Positions 1 through 10,400 of a DNA stretch of 64,000 nt are shown here, piece after piece. Source of the stretch: Rhodosporidiobolus odoratus (Eukaryota; Basidiomycota; Microbotryomycetes; Sporidiobolales; Sporidiobolaceae). Location of the stretch: assembly GCA_034387635.1 (NCBI GenBank), contig JAOANU010000008.1:124001-188000 (forward strand), written 5' to 3'. Each line of letters begins with the position of its first letter. Position 1 is the first letter of the stretch. The notes beneath the pieces are model-generated. The model saw nothing but the letters and a program-made list of their open reading frames with translations. It was not told the DNA's origin and searched no databases. The position numbers were made by a program, and so were the translations under genes.

Positions 1-126
1 GCATTCAACCTGCAGTTCGAACAAAATTGACCATCGCAGCGAGTTCTCCACCGCCTCAACCAACCATCTTCCCCTCTTTACACCCGTCGAACCCATTGGT
101 ACTCGCCCGGGTCACCGCAAACTACC

Positions 127-1431
127 ATGTACGACTCGAAGCACCGCCCTGCGTCCCCCCTTCCTCCCCCCCCTCCTTCACCTTGTGAAGCTCGCCCTCC
201 TCGCGCCCTTCTTGCCGCCTACGCGGTCGACGCAGATTTGCGCCGCGCCGCACTCGACGTCCTTCAGCGACTCACGTCCAAGGAGAGGGCGGCGAGGAAA
301 CGCTCCCGGTTGAGCCCCGTCCCGTTCGAGGACAAGCAGCAGGGCAGCGGGCGGAGGAAAATCGAGTTGCATGTCTTGCTCCTTCCTTCGAAGCACCACA
401 GCGACATGGACACACAGGATACGGTGCTGGAGGAACTGCAGGAAGCAGGGGTCCGCCTGCACATCCACCCCATCATCACTTCCACGGCCGCCCGCCTTTC
501 GCTTTCCGGCTCTCCTCTCCGACTCGCCCTTCTCCAGGCGTTCTCAGCAGGCGGCGTGTACGAACAGCTGCTCCTAGACGAGCTCGCCTCAGCGGGATTC
601 GTCTTCGGTGAGCAGGCGAGCGAGGGTAACGACGCTTGCAAGGCGTTCCTCGAGATACTGGGGGAGAAAACGGCGACTGCGTTCCCAAGCGCAAAAGCAC
701 AACCCACCATCACCCTCTATATCGCCCCTCACCCATCCTCGAGCAACTTTGATCTTGACCTGCCAGCAGAGCAAGTTCTGGCTCTGCGCCTAATCAACTC
801 GGCATCGGATACCTTCAAGGCAGCCAGCCCTCCACCTCCTTCTCAACGGCGTTCCCGCCTATCCTGGACCTCGTTGCCGATACCTCCTCCCTCGCCGAGC
901 TCTTCCCGTCGCTCCTCGCACAGCCCTCTTCCCTCCTTTCTCAACTCGATTGCCTCGTCCTCACCCTCGTCTCCCAACCTCAAACCGCTCGTCCTCCGTC
1001 CAGCCCCCGGTCCAATCCAGTCCGTGTCCCTCCGCCTGTCGCTCGACACCGCCGACGTCCTCTTTCGTGTTACAGAAACCCTCACACCCATTGAAGCGTC
1101 GGGAAAAAGGTTCCCCCGGCCTCGCTCTCCGAGTCCTCCTCCCACCCCTCCCGCTTCTCCCCCTCGCCGCTCGGTGTCTACCATTCCTTCTTTGAGGCTC
1201 GACGACGCCCCTGCCCCGCGAGTGGTGGCGAGGCAAGACACGACCTTCTCCTCCGCTTCAACCGTTTTCCAAGCCGGTCGCCATCAACCCCTGACGAAGC
1301 AGCCGTTGAATCGGAGTGATACAGTCCTCACTACAGCTTCGAGTGACTTTGACCGCGAGCCTCCATTGAGCGAGTTGAGGGCGTTGCTGCAGAGTAGGAT
1401 GGGAAGGGCGGAGCAGAAGTTGGCGGCGTGA
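127..1431 (+). CDS. Hypothetical Pro/Ser-rich protein, exon structure uncertain
   Basis: I do not recognise this gene. One uninterrupted frame from the ATG at 127 runs 434 codons. The first 200 residues look globular, with predicted helices around HVLLLPS and LEELQEAGVRLHIHP. The rest is Pro/Ser-rich low complexity. Between about 770 and 1080 a different plus-strand frame reads more like protein (aliphatic stretches such as PPILDLVADTSSLAELFPSLL), and near 1110-1310 a third reading looks better than the long frame. The true product is therefore probably multi-exon, and the single long frame may be partly a shadow. A GTGAGC donor at about 609 and acceptors near 765-770 would allow the first switch. 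The ATG is well placed after a 126-base leader, but the left window edge could hide an upstream exon. Existence of a gene is likely; the protein as written is uncertain. Confidence 0.45.
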   Translation: MYDSKHRPASPLPPPPPSPCEARPPRALLAAYAVDADLRRAALDVLQRLTSKERAARKRSRLSPVPFEDKQQGSGRRKIELHVLLLPSKHHSDMDTQDTVLEELQEAGVRLHIHPIITSTAARLSLSGSPLRLALLQAFSAGGVYEQLLLDELASAGFVFGEQASEGNDACKAFLEILGEKTATAFPSAKAQPTITLYIAPHPSSSNFDLDLPAEQVLALRLINSASDTFKAASPPPPSQRRSRLSWTSLPIPPPSPSSSRRSSHSPLPSFLNSIASSSPSSPNLKPLVLRPAPGPIQSVSLRLSLDTADVLFRVTETLTPIEASGKRFPRPRSPSPPPTPPASPPRRSVSTIPSLRLDDAPAPRVVARQDTTFSSASTVFQAGRHQPLTKQPLNRSDTVLTTASSDFDREPPLSELRALLQSRMGRAEQKLAA

Positions 1432-1787
1432 ACGGGCTTTGTGTGTATGTGGTATCGATCGCCGCGTCATTTGACAGCAGACACTCTTCTTGTAACGGCT
1501 TGTAACCTCAGCACAGCGGTGAGCCTCGTTTGAGAGGGCTGGTGATCTGCTCCGCGAGGTTTGAAGGTTTCCTCTCTTCCCTCGTTCACTCTCATCAGGC
1601 GATCCGTCCAGACACGAGCTGTGTCGCGTGCATTTGCTGCTAGCCTATACGATCAAGATACTGCGCCGCCCCTGCGCCCGTCGCCATCCCCTTTCCGGTT
1701 ATCGCCCCAACCCAGCGCCTCGACTTCTTGTCACAACAGCCTAGCACAAAGCGCTCCTAGATGTCCGTCGTCCTGCGAGACCGCTCG

Positions 1788-2067
1788 TCAGCTACGTCGC
1801 AGTACCGTCGTTCCTGCAAGTGGACGGCGAGTTGATCTTCAAGACCAGTCGAACGCTAGAGGCGACCGCCCGCGGGCCCCGCCCTCCTCCTCCCATCTTT
1901 TTACCGGTGCGAGAAAAGAGACGAAGGAGATGAGGGATTAGAGCCGGCTTGCGAGCTGCATCGAGCAAATCATCGATGTTCCCGCGACTCGCAGGAGTAC
2001 TCTTGAAGCCAGCACTCGGTCCGACGCCCTTGCCCCAGCTTTGACTCCGGGTCTCTGAGCCCGACAT
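1788..2067 (-). CDS. Candidate small two-exon gene, 62 residues, function unknown
   Basis: This is a tentative call. On the minus strand an ATG at 2067 opens a frame beginning MSGSETRSQSWGKG and continuing through a helical stretch (NIDDLLDAARKPALIPHLLRLF) to a GTAAAA donor near 1904. A CTTGCAG acceptor puts the second exon at 1813. The joined frame (163 + 26 bases) ends at TGA 1788 and gives 62 residues. Exon lengths are in phase and the intron is about 91 bases, normal for this genome. I recognise no family. A competing plus-strand reading exists over 1750-1930. Transcript data would decide. Confidence 0.3.
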
Positions 2068-2402
2068 CGACAAGACGCAGTTGGGGCGAAGAGCGGTAGC
2101 CAGCGGAGCAGGAGACAGTGGCATCTTGCAAGCCGGTCCAGATTGCTGCAGTGCATGCGTTGACCGCTTGCCGGGAGAAGCTTGGAGTAGAGCCGTTGTA
2201 CGAGATGACCGCGACGGACGCTTGATTTCGATGGATTTGGGCTGGGAGCGACAAAGGCCCGAGCCTCCGAAAAGCCGAATAGGAGAGGTAGATTGTTGGG
2301 TACAGCTCACGAGGCTGACGACTCTAGGACTTACACTACCTCGAGCTGCGCTCGCTGCTGGTTACGAAACATCCACTATCCTGCCCTGCCATTGTCGCGT
2401 CG

Positions 2403-5222
2403 ATGAGCGGAACGAAGAGAACGTACGGACGCACCACCGCACGCCGCCAGGCCAATCCCAATCCCAACCCCGATCCTAGCTTTCCGGATGAGCAGGCTGC
2501 GCCACGGCAGGGGATAGCTCCAGGGCCGAGAGATGTTGACAATACTGTTGACGATAATTCAGATCCTGAGATATTAGGTGCGCGAACTTTCTCCCAGAAC
2601 TGCTCGTGACCGGGATATGCAGCTCACCCTCACCCATAATTGTCTTTTGCGGTGCAGTAGACCGATCCTCCGACCCTGCTTTGGCGCGCGAGAATGACAG
2701 CAACCCGGACGACGACGATCTGCTCGCGGACGTCGACTTGCTGAGCGTCGAAGAGCGCGACCTCCTGCGCCGCGCCATGGATTCGGGCGTCCCTGGGACT
2801 TTCACGGCAGATGCAATACAGCAAGCCCTCGACAGGCGTGATGACACGGAAGACTATCGGGACAACGCAGCACATTTTGAAACAGCTTTCGCTCAGCCCG
2901 GCGGTTTGGAAGAGCTCGTTTGGGATGTTGCGAATGAGGACGACGTGGGCGGCTACTCGCGCCTGAAGGCGTCGCTAGTACGTTCGTACGTTCTCCGTTC
3001 CGGGTCATGTCGAAACTGACTACAGGAACCTTTTCTCCCTTTATACTGATTCTCTCCGCCGCGATGCCCGCTTTTGCCTACACGCCACAGGATGGTCGCA
3101 CATCCTTGAAGGTGCGACAGCGTCCAGGAGGCAGTACCGGACTGATAACTTATGTCGTCAACCTGGTGAACGCCGCGGCTGGTGGATTTGCCTTCCTAAC
3201 CTCGGCGACGGGCCGGTAAGTTGCTCGAGACTGCATCGATCCGCCGCGCCGATCCAGCAGACAACGTCTCTGACGCGATTGCCACTCACAGCCAGGCTTT
3301 CTGGAACCACTTCTTCCCGCTGATCGACCGATTCTTCACCAAAGGCGGCAAGATGGTTGTAGCCATTCCGGTTGGCGAGCTGTCGGAGAAGGCACTGGAT
3401 AATCTCCGGTCTTGGATGGTTCGTTCACGTCCTCTGCTCGCTGCATCAACGGTGCTGATTCTCTGTTCTGATTTTGTCCCGCCACCCTATCATGCGCCTT
3501 CGCTCCTTGACCACACGGCACTCAATCTTGGGCTCTACCTCGACCTCAGCGAGTTTACGAGAAAGCAACGGAGGTGAAAGGCGGCGGATTGCGGTTCTTC
3601 TTTGTCACCGAATTTGCAGGTCCGCTTGGTCCTTTCCTTCAGTATGTAGTCCCGGACTGATTTCGCATTTGCAGGCGACTCGTCTTATCATATCAAGGAG
3701 ATTCTCATTGTTGCTCCGGGCGGCGCTACCGTCTTCATCATCCTCACAGCCAACTTCAACTCTCGCGGTCTCGGCCTTGGTGTAGTCGACTGCAAAACCG
3801 CTCGAGAGCGCCGCAACATACCGAAGTCGGCCGAGCTGCTCAGTGCTCATTTGTATCAGCTCGGGAATGATGAAGCAGCGGCGGAACAGCTCGAAGACCT
3901 TGCGCGGTTCTGGGTGAAGGCGAGCCGTAACCGTTGGGTTATCCTTGACACACCTGCCCTAGACGACTTTCTCGGTCAGTCTGATCCGTCCACCTTCCAT
4001 GAGCCGAGCTGACCTTGATCCCAACCTAGTCGCGGCTGGCAAGCGCAGCTTAACAAGCATTTACAAGTACAAGCGTCGGACCCTCCTCCAGATGATAGTT
4101 GGTCGCATCGAGGATGACGAGCAGCGCCAGCTCGCTGCGCAGAAACAGCACGCTATCGCGCTCGCCGCTTCACCTGCGCACGCTCGTAACGAAGAGTCCT
4201 CCTCCGAGGATTCAGATGCGCCTGAACTGCGAGTCCGTACGCGTCCCTCGCGCCGTCTTCGCCTTCTCAAACGTCAACAGCGCTACTTAGCTCGGGTGCA
4301 AAACACGCATAAGCCCGAGTGGACTGTCGAGGAGCAATTGGAGATCGTACGTCCTCTTGATTTGCCCCTCTCCTGCTACCTCGCCTGACATAGTCGATTG
4401 CAGGAAAATATGAACGCAAAGGTTCTGGCGGAGTTCATTGCCGAGCACCCGCAATGGACTGAGGTACGCCCAACCTCGGGAAGAACTCAATGCGCAGAGA
4501 TGACAGCGTTTACTTGCGCAGATCATCTCCGACCTCCAGAAGCATCCAGCCAACAAGCACCGGTCGAAACCCCGCGGTCCGCGTCGGCGGCGGTGGGACA
4601 CGCCGTCATCATCCGGTCTTTTCGCCGATGACGGCGTTGACGGCCACTCGTTTGAAGACGAAGAGGACGAATTCAGTGGAGGCGGCGGGGATGGGGAGGT
4701 GGATCAGCTGCTGGCGAGCGACAGTGAAGGTGGCTCGCAGGCTAGTGCGGCTGATTACTCGTTCGGAGAAGAAGATGGGGGAACCGACGATGAGGACTTG
4801 GGCTCCGACTCTGAACGGGGTCCTGCTCCTCGTCGCCCTGCCCGACGATGCGACTTTTGTCTCGAGATCCGAGATACTGTCAGACATATCGCAAGCCGCC
4901 TCCCTTCTCTCACCTCCTCGGAAGCTAATTCTCTTGCATATGATAGCCTCGCCACTTTCCGAATTGCCGCGCGTGCAGTAGATGCAAGCACCGTCTCGCC
5001 AAACAAGATGTCGACTCGTTCGAGGCTGCTCAAGTAGTTTGCCAAGCGAAACGCGGCCGGACCGACGACGTCTGCGCAATCTGTGCCCGCGTCCGCACTC
5101 AGCAAGGCATGATGTTGGTCGAACGGGAGCAGGAGACGCGCACGCTCTGCATTCCATGCGCTAAACGTGCAGGCCGACGGCTTGAGGCCACGACGTGGGC
5201 GGCGCTAGAAGCGGTCTTATAG
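2403..5222 (+). CDS. Unrecognised multi-exon protein with acidic region and C-terminal cysteine pairs
   Basis: The gene starts with MSGTKRTYGRTTARRQ (basic, nuclear-protein-like) and runs through at least eight exons joined at good donors and acceptors. Coding stretches in order: an acidic helix-rich segment (DLLSVEERDLLRRAMD), a segment containing WNHFFPLIDRFFTKGGKM, then KGGGLRFFFVTEFAG and FWVKASRNRWVILDTPA, a basic segment (KRSLTSIYKYKRRTLLQ), an acidic Asp/Glu/Gly-rich linker, and a cysteine-rich tail. In the tail CDFC, CRACSRC, CAIC and CIPC pairs suggest zinc binding. A GTCAGA donor and a TAG acceptor near 4940 are needed to join CDFC to CRACSRC. The phase at 2985-3060 is ambiguous, because a duplicated GTACGTTC offers two donors. 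The frame ends at TAG 5222. I cannot name the family. It could be a lineage-specific nuclear protein, and it may continue into the next gene (see findings). Confidence 0.5.
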
Positions 5223-5300
5223 GCTGGTTGCTGATCATCGTGTAGGTCGGTTTGCCGTTTCCCGTGCATCTGTCGACTAACCTCCTTCGCTGCTTGTCAG

Positions 5301-7057
5301 GACGATCGGTTCAGACGCTCAGCTCGACGTGCTCCTCTCCCCGATCCTTCGCTGCTTGAGCCAAACTTCGACCTCTGCCGATCTCTCGACGAATGGCGCT
5401 ACAATCCGTCTTCTCCGACGCGCAGACTTCTGGGAGCTTCAACGCTTACAAAGTTAGCGCTCATTGTCGCCTATTCGAATTTTCACCGTATTGACTTGGT
5501 TTATTTTTCCCAGCCATCTTTCAATCGAAAGTCGTTGCGCTCGCCTCCCTACCGAATCTCACGTCTCCGAACAATTTCGACGAACTCGACGCAAAAACAC
5601 TCTCTTCCCTTCGCTCTCTTTCCCCCGCCACCCTTGTCAACACCGCAAGCCTGCTGTCTTCAGTCATGGCCCTGGTCCCTCTCGAATCGCTTTCCCGCTC
5701 GACGCGAACACAGCTCGCAGAACGAGCTGTTTCACTCGACTTGTGGCTCAGTCGGGGCGAGGCGGAGCTGGACGTCGCCACGAAAGAGACTGTTCAACGG
5801 AATCTCAGGCTGTTCGTCGACTCTGTCGGCGGCATCACGGTGCGCTGTCATCCATCCTTTACGCATATACCCATGTATGACGGTGACTGATCCCGGACAC
5901 GAGTCACAGCCGGGGCTTTCGTCAGCTGTACCTCGCATTCTAAGCTCGACCCTACCCGGTGGGAGAAAGGCGACGCTACAGCTTTATCGCTCATTTGTGC
6001 TGTGCGTTCCCTTCGCTCGACCCCGGTTTGCTCAGCACGGAGGATTGACATGTGTGATTCTGCAGGGATGCCATCGACAAGCTCAAGACGACGCAGGAAG
6101 GGAATGATGTCCTGCCGCTGTTGGAGTCCTTCGGCACGAGTCCGCTGGACAAATCGTCGGCATCAACAGCAAAATCTTCCCTCGATGTCACAGTAGAAGG
6201 CAGCGCGTTCCTCCTGCTGCTGGAAACGCTAGCTATAGCCTTCCCGGCCCTTTCCGAGTTCGTCCATCTATCTCTCTTTCCTCTGCCTCACCTGACTCAC
6301 GGTTTCCTGCAGGCTACCGCCTAACCTTCTCGTTGCCTACACATCGGCGGTCGAAGGTAGTCGCAAGTCATTCCGTCGAATTCTGCTCGCGGCATCAGCG
6401 GTACTGAAGAGTGACAGCCAGGCGATCTTCGAGCTCGCCGACCTTCTAGAGGCGAGTTGTTCGCTTTCCGTCGTCTCGGCACGGATGGAAAGTCGCAATG
6501 AGACCTTTAGTGCGTTAGTTCCCTGTCGCCCTTGCAAGGTATCCGCTGATTCAGTCACTTTCAGCGTCCACCTTGGATACCTTCACCGATCATGCACTCC
6601 GCGCTGTACTAGCCCAGCTGCCGTCTATGCCGACGCGACCTACTGCAGCGAGAACGGTTCTAGCTCTCAGCCAGCTCTTCAGTCATCGCGTCCAGCGAAC
6701 ACCGTCAAGAAAGCTCTACGAAACTTTCCTTGCATCGCATGCAATGTCCCGTCAAGTCCTTGCTTCGTCAGGTCCGTGCCGTCGTCCTTCCCTCAATTCA
6801 GACTCCGCTCATCCTTTTCCCCGATCGCAGAACTCGACGGTCATCTCGTGCGCTGCACCTCGGCGATTTCGCTCGAAGATTACGGTGCCATCCTCGACAG
6901 CGTTTGCTGCATGGTCGGGACTCTGGTGTCTGGCGAGTTGTCTGCCGCAATACTGGACGAGGTGGCACAAGTGTTCAAACTGAGTTTCGTTCTCCTCCGG
7001 GATGGACCCGAAGGTGTGCATTCGTTCTCCGACTACATTCGGGATCAGCGCCAATGA
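5301..7057 (+). CDS. Alpha-helical protein, possibly ribosome-biogenesis (Urb2-like), 5' end unresolved
   Basis: A chain of exons reads as a continuous Leu/Ala-rich helical protein. It begins right after a strong acceptor at 5300 (CTAAC branch site, CTTGTCAG) with SDAQLDVLLSPILRCL. Five introns follow (donors near 5454, 5839, 6002, 6260 and 6510), then a last splice near 6771-6829 joins the final exon, which ends ...FSDYIRDQRQ at TGA 7057. The HEAT-like helical pattern and lack of catalytic motifs would fit a scaffold. The C-terminal half is reminiscent of the Urb2/Npa2 pre-60S factors, but this is weak and from memory. No in-frame ATG lies in the first exon. The next one is at 5666, so a first exon is missing, or the region is the 3' part of the preceding gene. 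Confidence 0.45.
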
Positions 7058-7105
7058 CTGGGTTGGGACTCCAGGGTCGAGCTGGGTTGGGACTCCAGGG
7101 TCGAG
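7058..7105. repeat. Perfect tandem duplication, 2 x 24 bp
   Basis: Two identical 24-base units, starting CTGGGTTGGGACTCC, occupy 7058-7081 and 7082-7105 with no mismatch. They begin on the base after the TGA stop codon at 7055-7057, so they lie in the 3' untranslated region. Confidence 0.97.
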
Positions 7106-7458
7106 CCAGTACGCCGGTACTGCGCTATCCGACCTCACTCGCCAGGCCGCTGCTCTCGTCGAACGAGGGGAAGGGCAAGATGGCGACGTGGCCGTCCAAG
7201 CGTCTGTACTAAGCGTGCAATGCTTTGTTTGCCCGAGAAACGCATTAACCCGGTGACCAAACATATTTTCCAGGGAAGCCGAGTGCAAGGGTATACGAAT
7301 GCGAAAGAACGAAACAAAGCAAGATAAGACCGCGACGAGAAAACGAGGAAGAGGGAGAAATGAACAAGGGCACTGAAAAAGGAGAGGCGCCAGTTTTCGG
7401 TTCACAGATCAGGAGGGGAGAGGGGTTAAGAAGAAATGGACATGATGGAAGAAAACGT
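7106..7458. other. Convergent 3' intergenic region
   Basis: About 350 bases between the stop of the plus-strand gene and the stop of ACC1 on the minus strand. No coding frame with splice support is visible. It presumably carries both 3' untranslated regions. I see no canonical AATAAA. Confidence 0.6.
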
Positions 7459-10400
7459 CTATGAAGAGAGAACGCGAGTGATCATCTGCACAAGGAGGAA
7501 GAAAGTCAGTGTGCGAAGACGAGGCTAGAACGCCGCGAGAGAAAACGTACTGCGAGATCCTCCGCAGTGAGCTTCTCGCCAAGCGCACGCTTGAGACCCT
7601 CAACGACGGCCGAGCGGTCCTCAGACGCAAGTTGAGCGATGGACGAGGCGATGCTACCAGAGCGAAGGGCCTTGACTCGTTCCGCGATGGTGCCCTTGCC
7701 CTTTTCGAGTGCAGTGGCGACGGCGAGGTCGTTGTCAAGGTCGAGTTCGGGTGAAGCAATGGCGGCGTTGACGGCGTCGAGGCGCGCGGCGCGGGAGAGA
7801 GACGGGTCGGCAGCAGCGAGGGAGGAGAGAGCCTGCTCTTCGGCGAGGCGGCGGCGGAGGCGGTTGTAGAAGTAACGACGAGACTCCGTCCAGACCAAGG
7901 ATTTCTTGATGGTACCCTTGGCAAGCACTGTCGTCGAAAAGAGCATGTCAGTGATCGTGAGCAAAGCGAGGGTAATGGGAAAAGCAACGCACTGCGTCCG
8001 GCGCGGTCGTGGCTGTCCGCGAACTGGTTCGCAACCTGAGTGTAGAGAGGCAGGAGGATCTTCTCGCGAGCAGAAAGGTCCGCCTTGGCCTTGGCAGCGT
8101 CTTCCGAAGAGAGCGAAGCGTCGGTGCTCTTGGCCTTGAGGTCGTGGTAGGTAGGGTCGAGGCGATCCATCATCGCGAGGAGCTTGTCCTTGCGTAGCTT
8201 GATCTCGACGATACCTTCGGGCTCGAGAACACCAGCACGGGCAGTCTCGTCGGCGTACCTACGCACATGAGGAGACCGTTAGTACGACCAGAAGACGTGT
8301 GTACAGCAGGACGCGAACGTACATCTCCATCATGCCGTTGGCATTGATCGACGGGTCGAGCACGACCCAAGCACCACCACGGAGCTCACCGTTCGGAACG
8401 ATGTAGACGAAGACGGGCTGCTTGTAGGCGGAGAGGCCGTCGACAATAAGCGAACCGCTGTCAAGAGTGGACAGAGCAGCGTGAGCATGGGCGCAACAGA
8501 CAAGAGGCAGGAATGGCGACGAACCGCTTGAGCACCTCGTCGAACATGTCCTGCTGACCACCAGAGAAACCACGCCAGTTGGCGAAGATGATGAGCGGGA
8601 GACCCTCACGGTTGAGGTCGGCAATGGCCTGTCCAGTCTTGAACGCCGAGTTCGGATACCAGACCTAACGAGCAGGAACATGTCAGTATTTACCCGATTG
8701 TGGATCAAAGAAAGGCAGAACGCACCTGACCAGCCTCCATGATCTTCTGCTCAATCGACGCGGGGTTCGCAGGGTCTGCCGGGACGATGCGCTCGACAGT
8801 GCGAGTCTCGACGGCGATGGCACCGAGAGGGATACCGCCGAGACGACCGCGACCGACGACAACGGTCTGCGCCCATCCAGAGAGGGTCTCCTGGAACGAG
8901 CCCTTGTCGAAGAAACCAGAGAGCCATCGACCGTCAGCCTCGTCGCTCTTACCGGCAAGGAACCAACGAGGGTCGTAGGCGCCCTTGATCGGGGTGTAGT
9001 CGATACTGCGGTCCCAGTTGTCGATGGAAGGAAGGATGGGAAGAGGAGCGCCGCGAGCTTCGGGAACGTAGGCGAGCCAGCGGACGATGCTGAGGACACC
9101 CTCGAGGTCGTTGGCGGCGGTCAGGTGGGAGACACCGTTCTTGTACATGATCTGGGTGCCACCGAGCTGAAGGTTGGACGAGTAGACCTCGCGACCGAGA
9201 ACCTTGTTGAGGGCGCCGGCACCGGTGAGGATGATGGGCTGACCCTCGACCTGGACAGCACGCTGACCGAGACGGACGAGGTAAGCACCAATACCGACGG
9301 AACGGGCAGTAACGAGGGTGATGGTGAAGATGTCGTCGTAGGCGCGGGAGGTTTCACCGGCGATGAGACCGGAACCCTTGAGCGACTCGACACCCAGACC
9401 TTCTTGCAGACCGATGATGTCGTTGATCTGGTAGCGGACCTCGCCGTCCTCCTCGACCTTGGTGGTGATGACACTCTTCTCGCCCTTGCCCTTGAGCTCG
9501 CCGAGCTTCTCCGGGGTGAGGTAGAGGTACTTGAAGCCCTTCTCGGGGCGGGAGGCGTCGACCCAGGCGACGGAGAACTTGTCGACAAGCTCCTCAGCAA
9601 TGCCGAGACGAGCACCAGAGTTGGCCGAGAGGTAGATACGGGGGAGACCAAGCTTGCGAGCGAGCTCGGTAACAGCGAAGAAGAAGCGGTCTTCCTCAGG
9701 ACCGAAGGAGCCGATCTTGAAAGTAATGTCGTTGGCGATCACGACGATGCGGCGACCAGCGGGGCACTCGGGAGTGTAGACGGTGTAGACCCATCCGACC
9801 ATACCGATGTTGTTGGTGCCGGGCGGGCGGGAGACCTCCTGAGGAACGCCGAACTCGTCGAGGACGAGCTCCTTGGCGACGAGCGGGTCCGCTGGGGCGG
9901 TCTTGCCCACCTCTTTCCATTGCGTGCGGATCGCCTGTCGGAAGAGGTCGGGGAAGTCGTAGGCGTAGGTAGTACCAACGACGTGAGCCTTGTAACGCTT
10001 AGGCTGAAGCCACTCCTTGGTCGGGTAGGGGAAGTTTACGGGCTGGAGGTGGAAGGCGCCCTGAGGACCGATGGACTTGAGGATAACCTGACCCTTGTCG
10101 GTGGTGACCTCGCGGTAGGCCTCGTACTTGACGACGAAACCAGAGACGTTCTCGATGATGGCGCGAATGGGCTGGATGTTGCCCTGGGCGTCTTCGATGA
10201 CGATGCGGATCTCGGCACCCGTGACGCGGAGGCGCCAGAAGCGCTTGCCGTGGCGGTCGATGAAGCCGGCGAGAGCAGTCTGCACTTCCTCAAAGTCGAG
10301 GCGAAGGCTGTAGAGGAAGTTGAGCTGCAGGGAGGAGCGAGAAACTCAGCGAATGGAACCTAGGAGAACGGAAGCCGCGAGAACGCACCGAGATGTGATT

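Noticed and set aside
9125..10363. 412-codon open frame on the plus strand opposite the ACC1 carboxyltransferase domain
   Set aside because: It lies exactly antisense to conserved ACC1 codons; its Asp/Glu/Val/Leu-rich product is the typical shadow of GC-rich third positions. Other long plus-strand frames at 11202-12440 and 12909-13880 are the same effect.
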